DNA of 64,000 nucleotides, taken from NCBI GenBank assembly GCA_916700875.1, contig CAKAKS010000038.1, positions 9,837,719-9,901,718 of the forward strand, written 5' to 3'. A model generated the notes under the pieces. That model saw only the letters and a program-made list of their open reading frames with translations, made no database searches and was not told the origin of the DNA. Both the position numbers and the translations under genes were made by a program. Shown piece by piece: positions 9,453-21,663 of this stretch. Position 1 is the first letter of the stretch; every line of letters begins with the position of its first letter. The stretch is from Sebastes aleutianus. Lineage: Eukaryota; Chordata; Actinopteri; Perciformes; Sebastidae.

Positions 9453-10202
9453 TAACACTTAATAATAACCATTATTTATAAATGGTAAATTGATAGTTAA
9501 GTAAAGGAATCGTTATTTTACTGCTAGCAAACAATCAAATGATAATTATTAATGTTTACTTATTACTTATAATATCTGTGATTTTATCATTAGTTTGTGT
9601 AATATGAAATAATTAGTTTATAAATTGTATATTGTATCATAGCTGATAAGAAATGATAAAAATTGCATTCTGATTACAATAGGAAACTATTAACAGTTTA
9701 TTGTTGCACCGAAAATTCCATGTTATACACTATATTAAGCATTTTTTTAGTAATTAAGAAATCATTTGTAAAACATGACATAGATAGATGGACCAGAAAC
9801 CAATTATTATTAAAACAAGGTATTATAATCATCAGTTGCAACTTTATAATTGCCATCCAAATAATGTTTATAGACTGTTTACAAACCAATTAATAACCAT
9901 TAACAAAAGTGTTACCCATATCTATGTAATGTTTATAGATGTTTTACAAACAATTTCTTTAAAGTTTACAAATAATATCTTAATCATAAACATATATGTA
10001 TGTGTGTGTATATGTATGAATATATACACTATGTGTGTGTGTATAAAATGTAATAAAGTATGCAACAATAAACAGTTTTTACTAATACTTAGCAAACATT
10101 ATTCATTATTATGTGTTTGTTAACAATAAAATAAATAACTATTAATAACTATCAATTAACTATCAATTACCATTTATAAATGATGGTTATTATAAAGTGT
10201 TA
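9453..10202. mobile_element. AT-rich foldback element with 47-bp inverted ends
   Basis: The left end (taacacttaataataacc, then atttataaatggtaaattgatagttaa) is repeated inverted at 10157-10202 (ttaactatcaattacc ... ggttattataaagtgtta). The interior is AT-rich with short direct words such as tgtttatagatgttttac. It is noncoding. The terminal pattern is that of a common fish miniature element; the superfamily is not clear because no target duplication stands out. Confidence 0.8.
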
Positions 10203-11760
10203 TCTGTAATGTTTTTAAAATATATCACAACTATACCAAACCACAGCAAACTGCTCCAGTAAATCCACAATGTGAATGTCCGTAGCTGCTGGGTTGAGGC
10301 TCTGTTTCGTATAATCTGATCTATTTGATCAAAAGGCTGCTTGTTGACCCAGATTTCCTTCAGGTGCTTTCCTCGCACAATCCAAACACATGCAGGTGAG
10401 GTAAATTGAAAAATTCCCATCTCCTGCCCAGTGTGTGCTGTGATTGGTCTCACATGACCCTGAAAAGGTTGAAGTAGACGATGGATGAATGGATTTCTGA
10501 AACCAGAGCAATTTCTTCTTCTGTCTTTATAATCAAATACCTTTTTTAAAATGTCTGGTGCGCATTCTCTTGACGCTCGCTATTCAAACTCACAAAAACA
10601 CAATGAATCATAAACCTACTGGATGGTTGCTTTGTCATTCTTCATGAGTTACACAACCAGACTGTATAAGGACTTCCTGCAATAAAAAACACCTCATCAG
10701 GAGGGTGAAGCACTTTCCTTGTGACGTCCATCATGTTTGCTTCACTGTGGTAACACCTCTGACACATTGCCCTCTCTCCGAGGACACAACATGTTGATAA
10801 GGTCATGTACAGTATATCAGTTGGTACGCATGCCTCCTTTTAATGGCGTTGCAGGAGAGACGTCCAACTGCTTTCATTTCCCTTTCCCTCTGCGTGTATT
10901 CGTCCATTACTCTGCTTCACAAAGGACTGTCTTTCACAACCTACTTCAATTTAGCAGTGTGTGATATTGTAATAGGGGACACTTCCTATCTGCTGCCAGA
11001 TTTTCAAATTTGAATGGGTTGAAATTAGGTCAGCATTAACCTGAATTCTTTCTATCCACATAGAAATCACTGTTTGATGTTTTGAAAAACTCCTCAGTGA
11101 ACATGCATCATCTAATAGGAGATGTTTCTTTTGTTTCCCCTCACTCTGTTGCTGCTGTTGTGTTTGTTCTCGGTCTGTTCAACGGGCTCTTACTGCAGCC
11201 GCACTGCTGTTATTGGATTTTAATAAAAACCCGAATTGAACTCAGTGGGGTTTCATGCAAAGTACTTGAATAAAGATTTGTTTGCGTGTTTGCATTAGTC
11301 GGGGATGTGAGAGAACATTGCACCATTCTCAGTGATTGTTCCTGATTTGATTTATTTCACTGCCAGATAACGTGACCCCCTGATAAAGACTGTATAAATG
11401 GACCTTATTTAATTAATCTGAACAAAGTAATGATGACTTATAAGTGTTATCAAAGCATCTGGGATCTGCATTTTGTTTTTGAATGATGGGTAATCATCAC
11501 TTAACATACCAAGCAGAGTGGAGACTCTTTTTTATATTTTCTTGATCCAGCCCATAGCTGCAGAAAAAGGCTTTCTTCCATATTTGTTTTCCATTTCTCC
11601 CACCCTATAAATGGCAGCCTGCTTTCAGAACTAGAGAGCTTCCTGTGGCCTATATAGAGAAAGATGCCACTTTATGGAGGTTACTCCATATGTCACGCCA
11701 CCCTCCTCGGCAGAGAGAAAATGCAATATATATGGGGCGAGTAAGCTTCTGAGCAGGAGG
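10203..11760. other. Unassigned single-copy-like segment
   Basis: No repeat family or exon recognised. About 11340-11520 is AT-rich with TAAT-type words and could be conserved regulatory DNA, but only an alignment would show it. Confidence 0.5.
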
Positions 11761-11764
11761 TTAA

Positions 11765-12303
11765 AGGGGACCTATGATGCTTTTATGCTTTTTCCCTTTC
11801 CTGTAGTGTGTTATATACAGTAGATATTTATGCATATAAAAGGTCTGCAAAGTTACGAAGCCCAAAGTTCACGCCAAAGGGAGTTACTCTGCCCCACAGA
11901 CACACTGCTCCTGAGCTGCCTGAAACGCCTTGCTTTAAGTCCCGCCTTTTCTTCCATAACGTGATGATGTCACCAAGTAACACATTTGCATAATACCTGC
12001 CTAGCGGCTAGTTTGGCATGCCTTCAAACAAAGCTAGTTAGAGCGGAGCTGGAGCGGAGTCAAAAGAGTTTGGTTTAGCTGACCAATCATATTGGAAAGG
12101 GCCAGCTGACCAATCAGAGCAGACTTTTCGGGGGGGGGAGGAGCTCAAACAGAGCGTTTCAGACAGAGGGTGAAAAGAGGTGCTGCAGCACAGCCGGTAT
12201 GAGAAAAGTAAAGCATTTTTTTTAACATTAAAGCATGTATACATGTCCTAGTAGGAACCCAAAATACAAGTATGCACCTGAAAATGAGCATAATACGTCC
12301 TCT
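11765..12303 (+). mobile_element. Family P TTAA-flanked miniature element, copy 1
   Basis: TTAA (11761-11764) then AGGGGACCTATGATGC on the left. GCATAATACGTCCTCT then TTAA (12304-12307) on the right. The ends are inverted repeats and the TTAA duplication is the signature of piggyBac-type transposition. The interior holds ccaatcag motifs and ctttcccttttcctgtag-like text shared with copies at 15878-16240 and 49290-49805. No transposase. Confidence 0.85.
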
Positions 12304-12307
12304 TTAA

Positions 12308-13031
12308 AATTGAGGGTGCCTTTTTTTCGTGCACATTACAAGAAAAGCAAAAGAAAAGAGGAGATATGTATTTCCCTTTCAGCATAAAGCTGCACTTTAA
12401 GCATTGCTTGCACATGGACGTTTTTCACAATCAGGCTGGGCAAAATTTCATGTCAGGAAATAAACAAAACATATAAATGAAGATCCTTTTACATCAGGTG
12501 AAACAGCTTTATTTCATTCATACACACTTACAGTAAGTCTGCCCCTCAGTGGCCATCAGGAGGAATAGCAATGTCCATAGATAAACATACTGAGCTGGGA
12601 TCAAGTCTCCTAAAGGATGATCTCATTAAGTGGCTTTTGTAACATTTGCCCTCTGACCTACCAACAGTCAAAGCAAATAAAAAGCTGTTATTATATATTT
12701 ATTCGACCATGCTGTGGGTTTTCCTTTTCTGTTGAACTGAACAGATTAAGAGCCACACCTCGTGCCCCCTCTGCTCATGATGAGTGTCCACATTAGTGAG
12801 TCGTATAGTGTGAAAAGGTCACTGGTTGGAGGAGTAACAACTGGGGGTGCAACACATTTTGATTTCGAGGAAAGGGTACAATTTGGCTTTCTATGTGTGT
12901 TAAATTGCACTCACATACATACTATACTATGTACTCATCCGGCTGTCCGTCTGTAATAGTTCCAATTAATTTGGGAAGTCAGAATCATTAATTAATCAAA
13001 TTAATCAAAACATGTTTTTTTAAACTCACTG
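12308..13031. other. Unassigned segment with a weak repeat
   Basis: 12735-12840 (gctcatgatgagtgtccac ... ggtcactggttggagg) resembles 14748-14855, suggesting an old dispersed repeat. Nothing else recognised. Confidence 0.45.
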
Positions 13032-13804
13032 ACTATGTTTACTTGCACCAAATATTAAGTTTTTTGCCCTTATTCCAAAAAAGACAATATTCCTAGTAAA
13101 CTGTTTACATGGCTAATGAACATGAATATTCCACTAATATTCCCATTTACATGCAGCCGTGCGTACTTCAATTAACGCAAAACATCCCCATGAGGAAAGT
13201 CATGCTGACCTATAAAACAATCCATTTAGCTTAACAAGTCAGCTGGCTACCTCGTTGTCTTTTTCCCTATTTTAACCATCATCATTTGGTCCATTTGAGG
13301 AGCTCAGGGCAATTTTGGCGAGTGCGTACCAGATTTGACTCTGCATGTGTTGTACCCCAAAGATATGACGCGTGACATCTCCTCTTTTCACCCTGCTTGA
13401 TCACCGGGGCAAGTGAATCCTACGTCAAAGCCATTTTCGGCTGTGTTTTACAGGGGTTGGCGCCCTAACGTGTTGTTTATCGTGTCAAAATATGGAAAAG
13501 TGGAACGGCAGGAGTCGCTAGTGCCATTTTGCTTCTTTGCGTCAAAACTGTTTTGGTTTTTTTCACCAGTGGTGGACTTGTTTGGCCGTGAAAAGGTCAG
13601 TGTTCGATATTTGCACATATCCAAAAAATGTGTTGATATCCAAGACTTTCATAATGTTTAAAAGTAGGTATGTTTCTCTTTCCAACCAGAAATTTGGGCT
13701 TTTCTTTTGGGCATGCATCTCTGCAAACCGTCTGTAAAAACCTAAGATGCAAATTATCAAATTGGGAATAATAGTGTAATATGAGTGTGCATGTAAAACA
13801 TGGT
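13032..13804 (+). mobile_element. Family A element, copy 1
   Basis: It starts ACTATGTTTACTTGCA and ends GTGCATGTAAAACATGGT, imperfect inverted ends of the ACTACGTTTACATGCA type. Flanks are CACTG and CAATG, so a 5-bp target duplication with one mismatch is possible. Subterminal attccactaatattcc and gacaatattcctagtaaac are shared in opposite orientation with 15539-16484. The interior open frames (13413-13850) look fortuitous. Confidence 0.75.
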
Positions 13805-15538
13805 CAATGTGATTACTTTTAGGGCAATAAATAAATAAATGATACATCATTTCCCCACCAGAATTTAGTTTTTCAGTGTGGAGGGGACACTTTCTTCAGT
13901 ATTTCTAAAACCCTGGCTACGCCCCTGCTGAGTGTTTCATCAGCTATAAGGACGCTAGATTACAATAAAACACATGGAAGTGATTTAAAACTTCCACCTG
14001 ATTAAAACTAAGTCCACTTCTTCCCAATAGTTTCAAGGCCTTTCCACTTTCTACACTTCAGGTACCTGACTATATCATCTCAGTGCAGTCAGCTCATGCC
14101 GTGAAAGATTAATGAGGTTTGCTTACGCAGAAGCTTTGGTTCTAGATTCTACCTGCAGTGTCAGGTCAAAAATATTCTCAGTCATCCTTTGACCGATGAT
14201 GTTCGGTATGACAAGAGATCTGTATTGATTGTGTCGTAAATGATGTACTCAGGGAAACTTGCTTGTTCGTCACTTTGGTACGAGTTCAAGGTCTGTCAGT
14301 CCAGGGCTCCCCGTTCTCAGCTCACCTCTGGCGTAGGTATTACGTACAAGAGCACACAGAGAGCTACACTTGCTCACTAGGATGATACAGTGTGTGTCAA
14401 GTATCTAGTGTTAGTCATCGAAGCTTAAATGTATTTGTATATTTTGTGAATGGATGGCATTTGCAAGTTTTATTTATGGTTTAATTTAGTGATTGAGATT
14501 CATGTTTTACTGCTACTCCAGATTATCTATCCATCTTCTCATGACCTTTTTCTACGAAACTAAACTATCGCTTGTGATTTTAAATCAAAATGAAATTAAT
14601 AAAGCATTGCCGAATCCTTTGGGGGATATCTGGAATGTTGTAGCTTTATCATTGTCTTGACGTTTGCCCTTTGAAATATCATTCGTCACAACAAATCAGA
14701 GAGTTATCTGTTGGTCAATGCTGTCGCTTTGTGTTTCCGTTTATTGTGCTGAATAGATTCTGAAGCCCTCGTTGCCCACTCGCTACAATTCATGATGGTT
14801 GTCTACAATTAGTGAGTCACCAGTGTGGAAAAAGTCACAGGCTGGAGGAGGAGGAGGCTTTAAGAGCATATCCGGTTGTGACTCGGTTAAATACCATGTC
14901 AAGTTAATTTAAACCCTTAATTATGCCTTAATGATAAGTAGAGCTCCCTCACTGTTTGGGGCCATTAGCAGAATATCCTGCCGCCTGAATGGCTCACTGT
15001 ATCATTTAACGCAGTCTTTATGTATATACAGTATTGTGTTAACATGAATGTAGTTAACAGCTCACTAAAAATCATCCAAATTAAATAAAATGCGACCTAA
15101 TTCAAAATGATGAATTTTACAAGCACAGCTACTTCTGAGTCATACACACATACCTTTCTTCCCACAAACCTGTTGCTTACACTGGGTGGCAGTATGGGTT
15201 CAGTTTTAAACCAAAAGCAGGAAGCCAAGTAACCTGTGACGAGCAGCATTCCTATGTTTCCTGCAGCTAAACCTCCAATGTGATCACATTTAGACAACCA
15301 TATTTCCATGCTTACAACATATGAAAAATGCAAATGCATCCAGCGCATGACGTTCTTGTCCTCAGGAAACTGGACTCTTAGTGAAAAACTGCTGTACGTT
15401 TTTTGTTATGCAGCAAACAATTCTTCTGCACTTTGAAAGGTGTAACAACATTGGCAAGCTGTGTCCTCACTGCGTATGCAAAGTGCAGTATCACTTTCAT
15501 ATACACATGCATGGACAAACAATAACTTGGCATCAGTG
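13805..15538. other. Unassigned segment
   Basis: Apart from the weak match of 14748-14855 to 12735-12840, no repeat family, exon or RNA gene was recognised. Confidence 0.45.
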
Positions 15539-16484
15539 ACTACGTTTACATGCACACTAATATTCCACTATTATTCCAAATATGACAATATTCAGAATTT
15601 GATACGGGTCATGTAAATAGCACATTATTAATTTTTCTGAATGGAGCATTTTCCAATTATGACATGTGGGATGTGCAGATATTATTCGGGTTTTAGGAGT
15701 ATTCTTTGTACATGTATACAGCTCATTCGGCAATATTCGTCTCAATTGGTGTTTTTATGGCAGTTTGTGACACATGGTCTCGTTTATGGTCAGCTCTGTG
15801 CGTTGTACCCAAAACAACTACTGACGGTTTGCAGAGATGCATGCCCAAAAGAAAAGGAGAAACACACCTACTTTTAAAGAGGACCTATTATGCTCATTTT
15901 CAGGTGCATACTTGTATTTTGGATTGGTCAGCTGGCTCGCTCTGTTGTGATTGGTCAGCCAAACCAAACTCTTCCGACTCTACTCGAGCTCCGCTCTGAC
16001 TAGCTTTGTTTGAGGGCGTGCCAAACTAGCTGTTATACAAATGTGTTACTTGGTGACATCACCACGTTACGGAAGAAAAGGCGGGACTTCAAGCAAGGCG
16101 TCTCAGGCAGTTCAGAAGCAGTGTTTCTGTGGGGGAGAGAAACTCTTTGGTGTGGACTTTGGGCTTTGTAACTTTGCAGACCTTTTACGTGCACAAAAAA
16201 CGATATAACACACTAAAGGAAAGGGAAAAAGCATAATAGGCTTGGATATCAACAGCTTTTGGATATGTGCAAATATCACAATGCTGACCTTTTCAAGGAG
16301 GTGGTTGAAGGAATGAATATGGGAGAATGTGTTCGCACGGTTGTTACTTTAATTGCAGTATGCAGGGCTGCATGTAAACCGAGAATATTAGTGGAATATT
16401 CATTTTAATTAGCCACTTAAACTGTTTAGTAGGAATATTGTCTTTTTCAGAATAAGGGCAAAATTGAGTGCATGTAAAAGTAGT
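15539..16484 (-). mobile_element. Family A element, copy 2, carrying a nested family P element
   Basis: The ends are ACTACGTTTACATGCA and TGCATGTAAAAGTAGT, with CAGTG on both flanks (15534-15538, 16485-16489), a 5-bp duplication. Relative to copy 1 it is inverted. Inside, the host text cctacttttaaa is broken by the P element and resumes at cttggatatcaac. Confidence 0.8.
15878..16240 (-). mobile_element. Family P miniature element, copy 2, truncated at one end
   Basis: The left end follows TTAA (15874-15877) as AGAGGACCTATTATGC. The right end stops at GCATAATAGG without the terminal TCCTCT and TTAA, and about 16 bases of host DNA are also missing compared with copy 1 of family A. The middle is shorter than in the copies at 11765 and 49290. 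Confidence 0.8.
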
Positions 16485-17993
16485 CAGTGAGTCTAGAGAA
16501 TGAATGCACTCACTCTTATTTTCAAAGTGAAGACATATTGTTTAGTCTTCAATGGATGTTCCTGTGACACTGACTGCACTATCTCTTGAAGCGGCTTGCT
16601 TGCACTTTACAGTGTAAACTCTCAATTGATACCATTACACTGTAATAGGCCATTGATTTAATTGTAGTAAAATTTGAAGATTACCCTCAGCAATTCATCT
16701 TGCGTCGATAGTTAAGTATATCAAAGTGGAAAAAACTTTTTGTTTTCGAGCTGGATGACTTGTCTTACGCACACACGTCTAGCCGGTCTATTAGACAGCA
16801 GTCCCCATGGAAACAGGTCTTTTCTCCGCGGGAGCTCCATAAAGAGATTTCCTGATAGAGAAGTGGGAGAGGGAGGGAGAAAGGAGAGAGGGAGGAAGGG
16901 AGGACAATACTCAAAAGTTGAGATGTATAACATCCATGCCTTACAATCTATATACAGTAAATACAGTATCTGATTCTGTACATACTGTATAATAAGAGCT
17001 CCGCATGCCAGTTGTTCTAATTTCACCTGGCTGTGTATCGTCATGTTCTTATGACTCACCTGACAACTTGATGAAGTAGTTTCTGTTTTCACCATTAACT
17101 TTAAGATTTCCTTGTTCACCGAAGCATGAGACAATATGACTCAGCCCTTTCTTTATGCTGGTGCTCTCAGCCCGCAGGAAGGAGTAATGTACAAATTAGG
17201 AAAGGTCAATTGCATGCTATTTGGCTAAAGAAGTCCCTCCCACCAGTGCTGAAAATGGAAGAAGATGGGAAGGTAAATTGCAGCTATCATCTTGGGGTGG
17301 CTCGTTAAGTTACATCGAAGGCATGATGACTCTGTGCCATGTCATCACGAAGGGGGCTATCATTAATGCATGTGCCACCGGTGGGTCTGTGTAACGCTGC
17401 TTTTTGTTGGTTTTATTTCTGGCAAGCTCCTAATGGTCCCATACAGACCATTAATAGCGTACTCATCAGACACTGGGCGTGCACCGTTCTGGCAGAAGCA
17501 TCTTGGCAGAGTCATTGTGATCCAAAATGGCTCCCCACGCGGGCAAATTATTAGTTACGCTGACTATAAATAGTTCCTCGAATCCACTCCTGAGCATTCA
17601 CGATAATCACTGGTGGTGTGTAACCAGTGGCTCATTTTCAAGTCGTGTATTTATAGGAAACTGTGATCTAAAACGGAGCCCGCTATAGCTGGAAATAGTA
17701 CTTTCGGAAATCAGAAAGTTAAAAAAAACTACTTGCATCAGCAGACGTTTTTGTTAGAAAGACTAAAACATACAGTAGGTTTCTTCTTTAAATTTAGCAC
17801 GTAGAAAGGAAACAAAGATAACCTCCGATATGACATGATCTTTTCATATATCCTCAAGCAAAGAGAGGTCAGATTGAAAGGTTTTCTAGCTCAAACTTAC
17901 AAAATGAGCCAGACGTAACAAAATGATTTGTTCAGGCTGTTTTTATCTTCCTAACTGCTCGAACAATTCATCCTGTGTTATGTCTCCTCACAT
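16485..17993. other. Unassigned segment
   Basis: A purine-rich run lies at 16857-16905 (gggagagggagggagaaagg). The 137-codon minus frame 16721-17134 spans it and has no motif. No repeat family or exon recognised. Confidence 0.45.
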
Positions 17994-18298
17994 TTAAGGC
18001 AGGAGTGTAGCATTTAGGGGGATCTATTGGCAGAAATTTAATATAATATTCATTAGTGTATAATCACCTGAAACTAAGAATCGTTGGTTTTTGTTTGCTT
18101 AGAATGAGCTTTTCGTATCTAGATAGGAGCTCACCATGTTGCTCTTCTACAGTAGCCCAGAAACCAAACACTGACTCTGGAGAGAGCCTTTCACGTTTTT
18201 ACGTTACCTGAAGGCCACCATAGTTCTCCGACACGCTTGTGAAACTGCGGTAATGTGAGCCGCAGAGTGCCAAACTGTGGTACTGCCAGAGAGCTGTA
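17994..18298 (+). mobile_element. Family C miniature element, copy 1, 3'-truncated
   Basis: The interior matches 47279-47755: gggggatctat, taatataatattcatta, tataatcacctgaaa, ttagaatgagc, tctggagagagcctttcac and tttttacgttacctgaaggcc. The second half and terminal repeat are missing. Confidence 0.75.
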
Positions 18299-18475
18299 CA
18301 TTATCCTGCTTATTACACAACTACTTACTTAAGTAATCAATAATTTGACACAAAAACTGTCCGCAAGAGTCCAACATCAGATCTGCGCCAATAGCAACGG
18401 TCTGTTATACATAGCAACAGTCTGAGAACTGTGATTGACCAATCAGAATCGAGTATGCAACAAAGCCGTGTGATA
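18299..18475. mobile_element. Fragment of a common fish repeat
   Basis: The text ttatcctgcttattac ... atagcaacggtctg ... gaccaatcagaatcgagtat is one I associate with a widespread teleost repeat. Ends and superfamily are not determined. Confidence 0.45.
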
Positions 18476-19552
18476 AATTATTCTAAATACTTTTAAGACT
18501 TTACACAATTTAGCACCAACATACATCAGTGAGTTGCAGCTTCCATACAGGTCCGCTATAGGCCTCTCAGGTCGTCAGAACAAAGTTTCCTGTTTGAACC
18601 CTGCTTAAAGTTCAAGACTGGTGGCGACCAAACTTTTGCTTTCCAGGTTATGGATCAGTCCCTCAGTTTGTCAGGTCAGCAAACCCTTTGAGACCTTATT
18701 CTGAAAGGCATTTTATTGACGCTTCGCTGCCCTAACTTGTTCACATTATTCTTCTGGTTTTGAAAAGTGCAACACAAATTTAAGTTTTACCGAGTTACAG
18801 TAAAAGTTTCATTGTTTTTAGATGTTTGCAGAATTGTCAGTGATGTTTACAAGGATATTCTCAAGGATATTGACTTTAAATAAACATTTTTGACAGCTCA
18901 ACCCACTAAAATATAATAGATGTTCTGTTCTCCTTGATACATGCCTAAACTTTTGTTTTACCACCCACTTTAGAACAACAGCAAAACTGACTCACTTAAC
19001 AATGGTATCTAAGTTATTCAACATTAATTTTGAAGGCTAATCAAAATAAACTAGACTAAAAATAAAAAACTTAATATGTCATCAGTCTTCTGCACATCTC
19101 AGTTTGTTGTTTAGTTGTGACTTTATGGTTAGTTTTGCACAGAAAGCTTTGGAAAATGAGTGTTACAGGTTATTTTGGAGGTGACTTTTCCTGACCACTT
19201 GATTTGCATAAATATTTTTCCGAACATGACTTTGTCACTCAGTTGAGGGGCAATTTGTCTAAAGTAGTTGCCCCTGCAGTGCAATTGGCAAATCAGGGTC
19301 TCTGACGGTAATCATGGCCCCCAGCACGGTCAATGTAAAGTAGCGTTTCCTGTCCAGCCCTCATTAGTCCTCAGCAGGAAGCACACATCAACAGCCAGAC
19401 ATCACAACAGTTCCCCGGGCCCCTGTGGTTGACCTGGCAGCTCAGATGGCAAAGTCGGGTCACTGAGCATCAGCATAACCTATCATCCTTGAAAATATCA
19501 TATTTGAATCATAGCCATACCTTTTTATTTTCACTTTTCAATTAAATTAAAC
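18476..19552. other. Unassigned segment
   Basis: No repeat family, exon or RNA gene recognised. Confidence 0.45.
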
Positions 19553-19775
19553 TAGGGCTGTCAATTGATTACAACACTTAATCGCATGATTGTCCATAGT
19601 TTATCGTGATTAATTGCACATTTATCAGTTCAAAATGTACCTTAAAGGGAGATTTGTCAAGTATTTAATACTCTTATCAACATGGGAGTGGAAAAATATG
19701 CTTGCTTTATGCAAATCTATGTATATATTTATTATTGGAAATCAATCAACAACACAAAACAATGACAACAGGTAA
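19553..19775 (+). mobile_element. Family G element, copy 1, truncated
   Basis: It starts TAGGGCTGTCAATTGATT and continues through accttaaagggagatttgtc and ttattggaaatcaatcaac, the same order as at 61299. It breaks off after about 220 bp. Confidence 0.85.
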
Positions 19776-20923
19776 CCGTTGATTGAATATGTAAAGGTAC
19801 ATGTTAAGATGTCCAAGGCTTGTCACAAGCAAGCATGTGCGCAGATAGACCACCAGTCAAAAAGTCACGCATTTCTTATAAGTATAACCTTTCATTTTCT
19901 ACAGTATAACCACGTGCTGTGTCAAATCACATTCCCATTCATGTAATCCTCCTCCAAGTTTGACTCAATGAATTATAATATGCAAATAAACGTGTTTATT
20001 GTCATCCCACTGAAAGGCGAAAATAAAACTGAATGAAGCAATAAGTGCGTTGGTAGTGTGAGGCATGACAACTAGTAAACCTCCCTCTCCTTAGTCCTCC
20101 TCCTTTCTATAAGCCAAGAAACAAAACATGAATGGAGGCACAGACTCAGACATGTCAGCACTGTCAATGGGCTCGACGGCTCATTCAGAAAATAAAAAAA
20201 TTAATAAAAAACTCTGCAGCGTATAAAAAGTGTTGCAAACAGCCTCTGTGTCTATCATTTTACTGTCCATCAACATTGGGATAATGGGTGCAAGGCCTCT
20301 GCAATGAGCGAGTCAAGCGGAAAGCTGCACTTAAGTGAAAGTGCTGCGCAAAGTGCGTTGTATTGAACAAGTTGCCACTCGAGGATGAGTTTCCATAGTT
20401 ACGGGATCATCAGAATGCAGGACACGTGTAATCCAGCTCCACTTGAGATGTGAGAGAGGGGACAAGCAGGTTGAATTGATGCACTCTGCAGAGTCACAAA
20501 TGGTGCCATTAAGTTCAATTAGCAGGCGTCTATCCGATAACTTCAGCATGTTGTCTGGATCAAGTCCTAATGGTCTTTTGTACCACAGAAGATTACTGCA
20601 TGACTTCTGTCTATACATGCTATATAACTGTCATACCTGTAGGACAATACTTAGAGGGGTTGACTGGTTTCAGACCTCTGATTATCTGACTTCCTGGGGA
20701 TGAGGGGTGCAAGCGAAGAAAAGGTGCCAGCTAATGTAAAAAAACATGTGATGGCGTGCAATTTGAATATTCCAATACATTGTTCACTGGTTCTTTATGT
20801 TAATATAGCAAAATCCTCCACTTTGGAGATGTAAATACATGCAGCACTGCAAATAAGGACTAAGCTCCACAGCTTGTGAACAGAGGAATACTTTACATTA
20901 CAGCTTAGTCAATAAGACTGGTA
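19776..20923. other. Unassigned segment
   Basis: No repeat family, exon or RNA gene recognised. Short overlapping frames at 20331-20703 have no motif. Confidence 0.45.
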
Positions 20924-21283
20924 AGGCTTGGCAATATAACGATATATATCATAAAACGATATAAAAATGTCTATCATATATATTTGTATATATTGTTTCT
21001 ACCATGATATAGGCTAGGCCTATATATTTTATTTTATTTATTTTATTTATTTTATTTATTTTATTTATTTTATTTATTTTATTTATTTTATTTATTTTTT
21101 ATTTTCTCTATAATTTCGCTTAAAACTGTTATGTTCATTTTGCAATCAAGTTCTTAAAATGAGAAAATAATCAGTACTTTTCATTTGTCAAGTATTTAAT
21201 GCACACAGGAGTTTACAAATATTCATGTAGACTACTACAAAATGCTATATCGTGATTTAGGATTCTTGCCATATTACCGAGCT
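20924..21283. mobile_element. Terminal-inverted-repeat element with an internal 9-bp microsatellite
   Basis: The left end AGGCTTGGCAATATAACG is inverted at the right as tcttgccatattaccgagc. Subterminal cgatatat/atatcgtga words match a common fish element. Inside, 21025-21106 is a run of period 9 (TTTTATTTA). Confidence 0.6.
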
Positions 21284-21292
21284 CTATTTTAA

Positions 21293-21659
21293 AGCTAAAT
21301 GCAAGATTGGGAGCATTTGTATTGCCTCTGCACGGCTCTCAACATGGCGAGGGCTGAGCTGGCAGCTAACAGCTAACGGTACTAACAGCGCTAACAGTGC
21401 AAAATATGACAACAGTGCTGACAGAGCTGACAGTGGGACAGCGTTATCAGCTGTAACCGCCATATGAGAGCAGTGCAGAGCAGCAGCCGTGAGCTAACCA
21501 GTGGGGCACGCTGACATGCACTAAAAGCACACGCTGCCTATGTAAACAAGCACTGAGAACTTCATTCACTGCTCAGGTAGACGTTACTCCTCCATATCTT
21601 TACAAAGCAAATAGTTGTTTGCTGATATATTAATGCTCTGGATATTGAATAGTGCACCT
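21293..21659 (-). mobile_element. Family D TTAA-flanked miniature element, copy 1
   Basis: Flanked by TTAA at 21289-21292 and 21660-21663. Inverted ends are AGCTAAATGC and GTGCACCT. Shared words are ctcaacatggcgagggctga, gagctaac and gtagacgttactcctcc. Other copies: 46897-47274, 54339-54641 and a fragment at 24124-24205. Confidence 0.8.
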
Positions 21660-21663
21660 TTAA

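Noticed and set aside
16721..17134. 137-codon minus-strand ORF
   Set aside because: It runs through a purine-rich low-complexity tract and has no recognisable domain or splice context.
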